NCBI GenBank assembly: GCA_020634795.1
Contig: JACKAZ010000012.1
Span: 1-64,000 of the forward strand
Length of the DNA: 64,000 nucleotides
Origin: Ardenticatenales bacterium
GTDB taxonomy: Bacteria; Chloroflexota; Anaerolineae; Ardenticatenales; Ardenticatenaceae
Direction: 5' to 3'
Within the stretch, counting starts at the first letter, position 1, and the number at the start of each line of letters is the position of its first letter. Under the pieces are notes generated by a model. That model did no database searches, had not been told where the DNA came from, and was given only the letters and a program-made list of their open reading frames with translations. Shown piece by piece: positions 16,976 through 24,393 of this stretch. The position numbers and the translations under genes were made by a program.

Positions 16976-18103
16976 TTACTGCGTTCCCATGCCGAGGTGC
17001 TCGAAGAAGCGTTGGCGGACTTGAGCGTTGTAGACCTGCCATTTCAGTTGGCGAAACTCGTCGTCGTGATTGCCGCTCAAAAAGCCGACCGGAATCTCGA
17101 AACCGCCTGCGGTCCGCTTCCCCCCGCCGAAATATTTCCCCTCTTGCCCGCGACCAAAGGCGCTTTTCAACAGTTCATCGGGGTCGATCGTCACCTTGAC
17201 CGTGCGAAGCGATCCGATCACCGTTTCCGTGCCGTCCTCGGCGGCGACCAGTCCGAAGACGATGGCCGTATGAACGTTCTCTTCGGTGAGCAAGAAGTCG
17301 GCCGCTTGGGGAATGGCATCCCTGTCGCCGGAACGCAAGTAGCCGATGCCGCTGATACTGAAATTGTCACGGATCTCGCGGTTCTGTAGTGCCCGCTGGA
17401 TCAGGGCCATCACCGTTTTGGAGCGGGACTGACTGAGAATTTGGGCTAAGACGGCGGGATCGTAAAAGTTGCTCAGCCACGCTGCCGATTGGAATTCGGC
17501 CCGCCCCGCGTTGACGAAGCCCTGCGTTTCGGTCTGCAAGCCGTGCATCAACGCAGTGGCCAGCGCTTCATCTTCGTGGCGGTCAGGGCTGAGCGAAAGC
17601 AGACCGTTGCGCAAATAATCGACATACATCGTGGCGCAGGCGGCGACGGGGCGGATATCCTCGAATTGGGCCTGAAGGTGGGCCTGCCGTTCGTGGTGAT
17701 CGACGATGACCAGCGGCGGCACGCCCGCTTCGACCAGTCTTGGCACCAGCGAGACGTTGGTCCCCTGCGTATCGACGAAGATCGCCCCATCGAAGCGACT
17801 CAAATCCGTGTTGCCTTCCTGATAGCGTACCAGCGAGATATCAAGCAGGTTCACCAACGCGCGATTCTGCTGGTGGCTGATCTGGCCCGCATAGAGCAAC
17901 GTGCATTGGATGTCGAACTCACTGGCGATATGCTGATGGGCCAAGCCACAGGCGATTGCGTCGGGGTCGGGATAATCTTGCATCACCACCACATGGTGTT
18001 CGCCTTGATGGGCCGCCAAGAGCGCACGGAGCCGGCCCACAATGGCTTCGATGTTGACGACGGTATAGGTGGCGGTGATCGTCTCGTCGGTGCTCTGACT
18101 CAT
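16976..18103 (-). CDS. DHH family phosphoesterase (NrnA/RecJ-like)
   Basis: A 375-residue protein. The DHH domain has QDYPDPDAIACGLAHQ (metal-binding D-x-D), FVDTQGTN and VIVDHHERQ; a DHHA1-like domain near the C-terminus carries FGGGKRTAGGFEIPVGF in place of the GGGH motif. Proteins of this type hydrolyse short oligoribonucleotides, pAp or cyclic dinucleotides using manganese; which applies here is not readable. ATG 18103 is preferred to an in-frame TTG at 18136. The gene sits alone between 63-bp inverted repeats. Confidence 0.85.
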   Translation of the reverse strand: MSQSTDETITATYTVVNIEAIVGRLRALLAAHQGEHHVVVMQDYPDPDAIACGLAHQHIASEFDIQCTLLYAGQISHQQNRALVNLLDISLVRYQEGNTDLSRFDGAIFVDTQGTNVSLVPRLVEAGVPPLVIVDHHERQAHLQAQFEDIRPVAACATMYVDYLRNGLLSLSPDRHEDEALATALMHGLQTETQGFVNAGRAEFQSAAWLSNFYDPAVLAQILSQSRSKTVMALIQRALQNREIRDNFSISGIGYLRSGDRDAIPQAADFLLTEENVHTAIVFGLVAAEDGTETVIGSLRTVKVTIDPDELLKSAFGRGQEGKYFGGGKRTAGGFEIPVGFLSGNHDDEFRQLKWQVYNAQVRQRFFEHLGMGTQ

Positions 18104-18358
18104 GAGGCTCTGAAAAGGGCAGCAATGGTTGATCAAGGATGGCGATTGTTTGGAGTACTTCCCCGATTATACCGAGCGAATACGATTCCTCGAAAAAGGT
18201 GGGGCAGCGGAGCGCAGTTCAGCGCCTCATGACGGCAACGGGTAACGCAGAACCCTAGTCCTCCGGACCGCTACGCGAACTCTTCGCTCAGGGCAAGCTC
18301 CGAACGCAGAACGCAAAACGGGCAGATTGAGCAGCGCTGAAACGATTCGCTTGTCCCT
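18104..18358. other. Intergenic region holding the right inverted repeat
   Basis: No gene is seen. It contains the right 63-bp copy (18243-18305) and further GAACGCAGAAC units up to about 18330. Both flanking genes are on the minus strand, so this is the leader of the DHH gene on one side and the 3' region of mgtE on the other. Confidence 0.6.
18243..18305 (-). repeat. 63-bp inverted repeat, right copy
   Basis: Reverse-complement partner of 16838-16900 with one difference (GAG in place of GCG within the GCGAAGCG segment). Confidence 0.85.
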
Positions 18359-19708
18359 TCACCCAAAGAGCGCGGTGGCGAGTCCGAGGAGGAGCGCAAA
18401 ACCGAAGATGTCGGTGCAGGCCGTGACGAAGATGCTGGAGGCGACGGCCGGGTCGACCCCCACCCGTTCCAGCATCAGCGGCACCAGCACGCCCAGCGTA
18501 TGGGCCATGACGATGTTGCCGATCAAGGCGCAGGCGAAGACGAGGGAGGTCAGCGGTTCGCGGAAGACCACAAAGGAGGCCAGCGCACCGGTCAGCCCGA
18601 TGAAGACGCCTTGCAGCGCGGCCACGCGCCATTCGCGGCGTAACATCGACAGCGCATCGCGCGGGCTGAGCAGTTGCGTGGCCAAACCGCGCACCACCAA
18701 CGTCAAGGTCTGGGTTCCCGCATTGCCCCCCAAGCCCGAAACGATGCCCATCAGCGCCGCGAGCGTGGCGAATTGGGCGATGGTATCTTCAAAGAAAATA
18801 ACCACGACCGCTGCGAGGGCCGCCGTCGCGAGGTTGACCATCAGCCACGGCATTCGCTTGCGAATCGCTCCCTGGGTGCTGTCGAACAGCTCCGAATCAC
18901 TGGACAAACCCCCCAGTAACAACGTATCTTCTTCGGCCTCCTCCGCCACGACATCCACCAAATCGTCAACAGTGATCAGCCCCAACAGCTTGTGATCTTC
19001 ACTCACCACCGGGAGGGCCAGCAGCCCATAGCGTTGCAAGATCAGGGCGCACTCTTCCTGATCGGTGTCGGCGTGGACATGAATGACTTCGCTGTCCATG
19101 ATCTCGTCGATCAGTCGTTCGGGCTTGGAACGCACCAGACGGCGCAGCCCCACGATCCCGACCAAATGATCGCTGCGATCCACCACAAAGAGATAGTAGA
19201 TGATCTCCGCATCCTCGTCCGCCGCCCGCAGTTTTTGGATCGCTTCCGCCACGGTGTCACTGTTGTAAAGGCGAAAGGGGATCGGCACCATCAAGCCGCC
19301 GGCCGTATCGTCGTCGTAACCGAGCAGGGGCCGAACCGCGTCATCCTCGTCCATCCGCTCAAGCAGCCGTTCGGCCAGATGCGGGTTGATGTCGCCCAGC
19401 AGGTCGGCGGCATCGTCGGGGGCCATCTCGTCGAGGATCGCCGCCATCTCGGTCACGGGCATGATCTCGGCGATGGCCGCCGTCTCTTCATCCTCGATAT
19501 ACTCGATCACATCGGCTTGCACATCGAGCGGCAAGGTGCGGAGCAGGATGATGCTCTCTTCCGGCGTCAGCTCTTCGACCAGGTCGGCCCAGTCGGCGGG
19601 GTGGAGCGCCGCCAGATCAAGCGGCAGTTGGGGATCGGTGTCGCCCCGTTGAATCCGTTCAGCGAGGTCGCGCAGTTGTTCGTAGATGGGCGGGCTTTCG
19701 TCGGTCAT
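18359..19708 (-). CDS. mgtE: Magnesium transporter MgtE
   Basis: A 449-residue protein of full length. The N domain (residues ~20-135) has the MgtE superhelix repeats (LHPADWADLVEELTPEESI, EMAPDDAADLLGDINPH), then LLGYDDDTAGGLMV. Two CBS domains follow (DHLVGIVGLRRLVRS; HKLLGLITVDDLVDVV), then the five-helix pore starting RKRMPWLMVNL with the GNAGTQTLTLVVRGLA signature. It imports Mg2+ (or Co2+) across the inner membrane and is gated by cytoplasmic Mg2+. Its leader (19709-19935) carries a promoter and an intrinsic terminator 34 bases before the start codon, suggesting control by attenuation. Confidence 0.95.
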   Translation of the reverse strand: MTDESPPIYEQLRDLAERIQRGDTDPQLPLDLAALHPADWADLVEELTPEESIILLRTLPLDVQADVIEYIEDEETAAIAEIMPVTEMAAILDEMAPDDAADLLGDINPHLAERLLERMDEDDAVRPLLGYDDDTAGGLMVPIPFRLYNSDTVAEAIQKLRAADEDAEIIYYLFVVDRSDHLVGIVGLRRLVRSKPERLIDEIMDSEVIHVHADTDQEECALILQRYGLLALPVVSEDHKLLGLITVDDLVDVVAEEAEEDTLLLGGLSSDSELFDSTQGAIRKRMPWLMVNLATAALAAVVVIFFEDTIAQFATLAALMGIVSGLGGNAGTQTLTLVVRGLATQLLSPRDALSMLRREWRVAALQGVFIGLTGALASFVVFREPLTSLVFACALIGNIVMAHTLGVLVPLMLERVGVDPAVASSIFVTACTDIFGFALLLGLATALFG

Positions 19709-19741
19709 GGGACGCTCCGATGGCTGTGACCGGCGCCCAAC

Positions 19742-19768
19742 AAAAAACGCGCGTGTGGCACGCGCGTT
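19742..19768 (-). terminator. Intrinsic terminator in the mgtE leader
   Basis: A 10-bp perfect stem (19746-19755 with 19759-19768) with loop CCA, followed in the minus direction by a run of six T. It ends 34 bases upstream of the mgtE start, so either it terminates a separate short RNA or it is the expression platform of an attenuator. Confidence 0.88.
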
Positions 19769-19935
19769 CGAAGCCGACCCTTACGCAGAGGGTGGCGCGA
19801 TACGGGGCCACAACAAACGCGCCAGGTGCGGGGCGCGGTGGGGGGTGCGAATCTTCAGATGTGCGGCGGGCGAAGTCCTCGACCCGCTAGAATCGTCGTC
19901 CATACGTGGGCAGTCAGGTAACGGTGATTTGCGAC
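19742..19935 (-). ncRNA. Candidate structured RNA: mgtE leader or stand-alone ~190-nt RNA
   Basis: Bounded by a sigma-70-like promoter (19942-19969) and an intrinsic terminator (19742-19768). Within it, 19918-19925 can pair with 19777-19784 (7 of 8 positions) to close the structure just before the terminator; GGCGCG/CGCGCC arms enclose an 18-base loop at about 19793-19824; and GCGGG/CCCGC arms form a hairpin at about 19867-19890. The conserved core of the M-box (ykoK) Mg2+ riboswitch was looked for and not found. Its position before mgtE suggests Mg2+-linked control; its length (~190 nt) would also fit 6S RNA. Class unresolved. Confidence 0.55.
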
Positions 19936-19941
19936 GGCTTC

Positions 19942-19969
19942 ATTATCCCACGAGTCGACGCGCTGTCAA
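19942..19969 (-). promoter_or_regulatory. Sigma-70-like promoter of the mgtE leader
   Basis: In the minus direction a perfect -35 TTGACA (19964-19969) is followed by 16 bases and the -10 GATAAT (19942-19947). The expected start of transcription is near 19935. This is the best promoter match noticed in the window. Confidence 0.75.
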
Positions 19970-20005
19970 GTTGGCTACATGGTGGCGGCCCGCTTGGCCC
20001 AGCGC

Positions 20006-20035
20006 TTCGAGACTTTGCCCCATTCTCGCTATACT
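20006..20035 (+). promoter_or_regulatory. Candidate promoter of the SBBP-repeat protein gene
   Basis: The -10 TATACT at 20030-20035 is good; TTCGAG at 20006-20011, 18 bases upstream, is a weak -35. It is divergent from the mgtE leader promoter. Confidence 0.4.
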
Positions 20036-20078
20036 ATCACGCTGAATCGACGCAATAACCGTGGCGACTGATGCGAGG

Positions 20079-22181
20079 ATGATTGTTTTGAGACGATGTC
20101 TATGGCTGCTTGTGGCGGCGCTGGCCCTGCTGGCGGGTGGGGGCACGCCGGTGGGTGGCGGCGCTGTGGCGGCCCAGCCCCCTTCCGTTCGCTTTGTGGA
20201 GAATGTGGGCCAATGGCCCGACGCGCTGCGCTTCCGCACGATGGGTGGCACGCAGCGTTGGGCGGTCGCGGACCGGGCACTTTGGCTCACGCTCTACGAT
20301 GCCGCTTCCGACGGCAATCAGACGGGGCTTCAGCTTCGTTTCGATCTGTCGGGCGCCTCCCCCAATAGCCGGTGGGAAGCGGTGGAACCGCTCGGCGGCT
20401 CCCTTTCTTTCTACGAGGGCGCGAGCCGTTACGAACGGGTGCCACAGTGGGGCGGGCTGCGACTACGCGGCTACCGCGAAGGCGTTGATCTGCTGCTTGG
20501 CAGCGACAGCGCCGGTCTGCGTGTCACACTGCTGCCCACCATGCTGGGGGCCGTGCTTCCCCGCGCCATCCCGCTGGAACTGCACGGGGCCTCCGCCACG
20601 CTCGGCGCGGATGGCGCGGCCCTTGCCGTGAGCAATGGGGGGGAGCAGCGCATGGCGCGGCTGCCCCGTGGGGTGGCATGGCGCGTGGCCACGCCGAGCG
20701 GCGACGTGCTGACGGTGCGGCCCACCGCCACGGCACGCGGCGACGCGCCGAGCACGTTCTCGCTGCTTTACAGCTCCTTCCTCGGCAGCGAGGCCACGGA
20801 CGAGCTATATAAGGTCAAGGGACTAGGCAACGACCTTTACGCGGTGGGCTACACCTCGGCTAGTATCTTTCCCACGCGCCCGGGTCTATTCAGCACGCAG
20901 CATGTGATCGACGCGGTGGTGGTGCGCGTTGATATCACCGACCCCAGTGACTACATGATCGCGCTCCTCATCGCGGTGGGCGGGGGCGATCTGGAGGAGT
21001 TCGGCAACGATATTGCGTTGGACAGTTCTGGCAACCTGTACGTCGTCGGCGAGACCAACTCCACCACCTTCCCCGTCACGGCGGGCGCCTATGACACCAG
21101 CTTCAACGGGGTGCTGGACGCCTTTGTCGCCAAGCTGTCGCCCTCCGGCACGCTCCTCTACAGCACCTTCTTTGGTGGCGCAGAGCTGGACCGGGCGCGT
21201 GCGGTGCTGATCAATCAGAGTGGCGATGTGACGGTGGCAGGCGGTTCTGTGTCGACCGATCTGCCCACCACCCCCGATGCCTACCGCACGGTCAATGCGG
21301 GGGCACGGGATGCGTGGGTGGCGCGCTTCGACAGCACACTCAGTAGCTTGCAGTACAGTACCTTCATCGGCGGGGAGGCGCAGGATGAGGTGACCGCGCT
21401 GGAACGGACGGGCAGCCGATTGTACATGACCGGCTGGACCAACTCTCCCAATTTCCCGGTCACAGCCACGGCCTATGCCGCGCAGAATAGCGGCAATTTC
21501 GATAGCTTTGTCACGCAGTTGGATCCGGGGGCAACCACGCTGGCCTACAGCAGCTATCTGGGCGGCAGCAACGAGGATCGCCCCACCGACATTGATGTGG
21601 ATGGGGCGGGTAGAATGACGGTGGTTGGCTACAGCCGCTCGCCCAACTACCCAGTCACGAGTGGGGCCTTTGGCACGACTTTTGGTGGCGGTAACTGTAT
21701 CGTTGGCCCCTGCACCGACGGCTTCCTGAGCCGCTTTTCCGCCGCAGGCGGCCTAGAAGTCAGTGGTATTTTGGGGGGCAGCGACGAAGATCAATGGTTT
21801 GGCGTCGATGTGGACGAAATGGGCAACTACTACCTGACCGGCGTGACCGAATCGACCAATTGGCCCGTGACCAGCGATGCCTACAGCAGTACGTTCAGCG
21901 GCGAATTTGACATGATCCTGACGAAGATCAGCGCCAGCGGCCAATCGCTGCGCTATTCAAGCTACTTGGGCAGGAGTGATGGCGACAAAGGATGGGACGT
22001 AGATTGGGTGGCCCCCGACCGCCTTTATGTGGTGGGGCAGACACAATCGACCGACTTCCCGATCGCGGGCGCGGCCTACAACAGCGTCCACAACGGCGAT
22101 GTGGACGGCGTGATGATGCAATGGCAGATCGATGACCCCAACGCCGCCCACACGCTGTTCCTGCCCCTGGTGGCACGCTGA
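20079..22181 (+). CDS. Secreted SBBP-repeat beta-propeller protein
   Basis: A 700-residue protein. ATG 20079 starts a signal peptide (MIVLRRCLWLLVAALALLAG); an in-frame GTG at 20061 is an alternative, and neither has a good ribosome site. The mature N-terminal ~190 residues (FVENVGQWPDALRFRTMGG) match the domain that commonly precedes SBBP repeats. From about residue 225 there are at least seven propeller-type repeats of the form Y(S/T)(S/T)(F/Y)(L/F)GG...D-A-G--YV-G-T-S--FP-T--A. The protein ends DDPNAAHTLFLPLVAR; a short LPLV tail after a linker recurs in exported proteins of this phylum. Exported, likely surface-bound; ligand unknown. Confidence 0.82.
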   Translation: MIVLRRCLWLLVAALALLAGGGTPVGGGAVAAQPPSVRFVENVGQWPDALRFRTMGGTQRWAVADRALWLTLYDAASDGNQTGLQLRFDLSGASPNSRWEAVEPLGGSLSFYEGASRYERVPQWGGLRLRGYREGVDLLLGSDSAGLRVTLLPTMLGAVLPRAIPLELHGASATLGADGAALAVSNGGEQRMARLPRGVAWRVATPSGDVLTVRPTATARGDAPSTFSLLYSSFLGSEATDELYKVKGLGNDLYAVGYTSASIFPTRPGLFSTQHVIDAVVVRVDITDPSDYMIALLIAVGGGDLEEFGNDIALDSSGNLYVVGETNSTTFPVTAGAYDTSFNGVLDAFVAKLSPSGTLLYSTFFGGAELDRARAVLINQSGDVTVAGGSVSTDLPTTPDAYRTVNAGARDAWVARFDSTLSSLQYSTFIGGEAQDEVTALERTGSRLYMTGWTNSPNFPVTATAYAAQNSGNFDSFVTQLDPGATTLAYSSYLGGSNEDRPTDIDVDGAGRMTVVGYSRSPNYPVTSGAFGTTFGGGNCIVGPCTDGFLSRFSAAGGLEVSGILGGSDEDQWFGVDVDEMGNYYLTGVTESTNWPVTSDAYSSTFSGEFDMILTKISASGQSLRYSSYLGRSDGDKGWDVDWVAPDRLYVVGQTQSTDFPIAGAAYNSVHNGDVDGVMMQWQIDDPNAAHTLFLPLVAR

Positions 22182-22197
22182 GGAAACGTTGTCTTTG

Positions 22198-22215
22198 TCG
22201 AGAATCGAGAATCGG
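22198..22215. repeat. Iterated 7-bp CGAGAAT motif
   Basis: Two and a half units of CGAGAAT. Related runs are at 3293-3314, 25934-25947 (reverse strand) and 57391-57413. Confidence 0.55.
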
Positions 22216-22369
22216 AGAACCATGATGCTGCTTTGATTGGCACAGGAACGGTGCGCCATCGCTCTATCTTCGTGAATTCTGGATCCTCCACCTTGCATTC
22301 TCATCAGCTCACAGGGCGGATTGGCACCGTTCGACTGAGCCTGCCGAAGCCTTTGCCCCGGCACTTCCG

Positions 22370-22400
22370 AACTCATGAAACTCACCAAACTCACCAAACT
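22370..22400. repeat. Iterated 9-bp CTCACCAAA repeat next to a start codon
   Basis: Three to four units (ACTCATGAA, ACTCACCAA, ACTCACCAA, ACTC) ending two bases before ATG 22403. This is the reverse complement of the GAGTTTGGT unit seen upstream of minus-strand genes, so relative to the gene the orientation is conserved. Confidence 0.8.
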
Positions 22401-22402
22401 CT

Positions 22403-23938
22403 ATGACTGAAGACGAGATCATGCGCCTTCCGATCGAAGCGGACGACAGCTTGGCCCGGCTGCGAGCGGCGATCACCCATGCCGAGGCGGAGCGACTGTT
22501 ACTGGTGCCGAACGGGAAAATTGGCGATCTGACCAACGGCCTATGGTTGAAAGCGTTGGCGCGTGAAGCGGATCGTTCGGGGAAGCAGTTGGCGCTGCTA
22601 ACGAATGCGGCGCCACTTCGCCGCGCGGCCCAGCGGCTGACCATCCGGACCTTTGCCAGCGAAGAGGCCGCCGAACGGGCTGATTGGGGCGAAGCTTTTG
22701 CGCCGCCCGCGCTGCGCGACGACGAACTGCTGGCCGAGCGGCGGGCGGAACGGATCGCGTTGGGGGGCAGCCCTATCGGTTCGTGGAACGATCGGCTGAT
22801 CACGACGGGACTGCTTTTTGCAGGGGCGATTCTGCTTGGCGCCTTGATGTTGCTGCTGATTCCCGGTGCCACCATCGCGCTTCAACCCGAAACGCAAGCG
22901 CTTTCCGTGGCCCTGCCCGTGATCGTAGATAGTGGCAGTGAAGAGGTCAACCTCGATACGGAAACCATCCCCTCCGATGTGCAGATTGCGGCCGTGGAAG
23001 GACAGCTTTCGGGGCCAACCACCGGACGGCGCGATATTCCCGCGACGCGCGCCACCGGGCAGGTGCTTTTCATCAATGTGACGGGGGGGAATGTCGCGAT
23101 CCCCTCAGGAACCATCGTCTCGACCAGTGCGGGCACACCGGTCCGCTTCCGCACTACCGCGGATGTGACGCTGCCCGCCACCGTCAATGGCACCGCGACC
23201 GCCCCGGTGGAAGCGGAGCTGCCCGGTCCCAGCGGGAATGTCCAACCCTTCCAGATTCGCATCATCGAAGGCAGCGCCGCCGCTTCGGCGCGAGTGCTCA
23301 ACGAAGGGGCGTTCGAAGGGGGCGATGTCCAACAGCAGAATGTGGTGACCCAAGCCGACAAAGAGCTGCTTCTGGCCCAACTGACCCAACAGCTCATCAC
23401 CAGCGGTGAAAACGAGCTGCGTCGGCGCTTGGCGGAAGAATCACCCGACGTGACGTTGCTGCCCGGCAGCCTCACCATTGAGATCACGGCAGAGACCTAC
23501 AGCCACGCCCTCGACGCCGCCACCGATAACCTGACGCTCGATTTGCGGGCGACCGTTGCGGGCGTAGCGATCTCCGCCACCGGGTTGGACTCACTGGGGC
23601 GCGCCGCGCTGCGCGAGCGTGTGCCAGAAGGCTATCAGCTCGACACCGAGTCGATCACGATGACGCCCGGCGAGGCGCAACGGGGCGGCGATGGGCTGCT
23701 GCGGCTGGCGCTACGGGCCGAGGGGGAAGCGACGGCCCGCGTGCTGCCTTCACAAGTCCGCGAGTTGGTCCTGGGCAAACCGCTCGACGAAGCGTACCGC
23801 GTATTGGAAGGCGAGCTGCCATTGGCCGCCAAGCCGCAAATCTCGCTCTCGCCCGGTTGGTGGAGCCGACTGCCGCTGGTGGCGATTCGGATCGATGTGA
23901 CGATGCTCAACGACGACCGCCCCGCCGCATCGCCATGA
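22403..23938 (+). CDS. Membrane-anchored baseplate J/gp47-like protein
   Basis: A 511-residue protein. The first ~125 residues form a cytoplasmic domain (DSLARLRAAITHAEAERLLLVP), then a transmembrane helix (TTGLLFAGAILLGALMLLLIPGA), then an extracellular region. The latter has the baseplate-J pattern RATGQVLFINVTGGNVAIPSGTIVST..VRFRTTADVTLPA, followed by two alternating alpha/beta domains. Such proteins are frequent in Chloroflexota and resemble phage or contractile-system baseplate wedge proteins by fold only; no other phage or secretion-system gene is nearby. It overlaps ruvX by ATGA. Role unknown, probably envelope-related. Confidence 0.72.
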   Translation: MTEDEIMRLPIEADDSLARLRAAITHAEAERLLLVPNGKIGDLTNGLWLKALAREADRSGKQLALLTNAAPLRRAAQRLTIRTFASEEAAERADWGEAFAPPALRDDELLAERRAERIALGGSPIGSWNDRLITTGLLFAGAILLGALMLLLIPGATIALQPETQALSVALPVIVDSGSEEVNLDTETIPSDVQIAAVEGQLSGPTTGRRDIPATRATGQVLFINVTGGNVAIPSGTIVSTSAGTPVRFRTTADVTLPATVNGTATAPVEAELPGPSGNVQPFQIRIIEGSAAASARVLNEGAFEGGDVQQQNVVTQADKELLLAQLTQQLITSGENELRRRLAEESPDVTLLPGSLTIEITAETYSHALDAATDNLTLDLRATVAGVAISATGLDSLGRAALRERVPEGYQLDTESITMTPGEAQRGGDGLLRLALRAEGEATARVLPSQVRELVLGKPLDEAYRVLEGELPLAAKPQISLSPGWWSRLPLVAIRIDVTMLNDDRPAASP

Positions 23939-24393
23939 CATTCGAGGTGACGATGGCAGTTGACTACGGGACGGCGCGGGTCGGGGTGGCGGTCAGCGCC
24001 GGGTTGCTGGCCCGCCCCGTCGAGGTGATCCCGAATCGCACGCCCGATCAGTTGTTGGCACAGTTGCAGCGGCTGGCCCGCGACGAACTGGTGACGCGCT
24101 GGCTGGTGGGACTGCCCACCAATGCCGATGGTAGTGAAGGAGAGCAGGCCGCCGTCAGCCGTGAATTCGCCCAGTGGCTGGCCGATGCGCAGCCCCTGCC
24201 GGTCTTCTTGTGGGATGAGCATGGGTCGAGCCAACAGGCGCAAGCGCAGATGATCGCGGCCGGCATGAAGCAGAAGCGGCGCAAAGAGATGTTGGATGCA
24301 TGGGCGGCGGCACAGTTCTTGCAACAGTATGTGGATCGGGACGGGTGGGGCGTGGAACAGGTGTGGCCGCTGGAGGGTGAGAAGGATGGCTGA
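23935..24393 (+). CDS. ruvX: Holliday junction resolvase RuvX/YqgF family
   Basis: A 152-residue protein of normal length. The RNase H-like core is clear: MAVDYGTARVGVAVS (metal-binding Asp), LVTRWLVGLPTNADGSEGEQA, and PVFLWDEHGSSQQAQAQM with the acidic residues, ending with KEMLDAWAAAQFLQQYVD. The family acts in 16S rRNA 5' processing or Holliday junction resolution. The GLP and DE motifs are conserved. ATG 23935 overlaps the upstream stop; its own end overlaps mltG by 8 bases, so the three genes are one translational unit. Confidence 0.9.
   Translation: MTFEVTMAVDYGTARVGVAVSAGLLARPVEVIPNRTPDQLLAQLQRLARDELVTRWLVGLPTNADGSEGEQAAVSREFAQWLADAQPLPVFLWDEHGSSQQAQAQMIAAGMKQKRRKEMLDAWAAAQFLQQYVDRDGWGVEQVWPLEGEKDG

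Noticed and set aside
19742..19935. Assignment of the mgtE leader as an M-box riboswitch
   Set aside because: The conserved M-box core (GTTAGGTGAGGCTCC-like block) is not visible, so only a neutral structured-RNA call is made.
22403..23938. Prophage or contractile injection system suggested by the baseplate-J-like protein
   Set aside because: No tail, sheath, capsid, terminase or integrase gene is near; such membrane-anchored baseplate-J-like proteins occur singly in this phylum.
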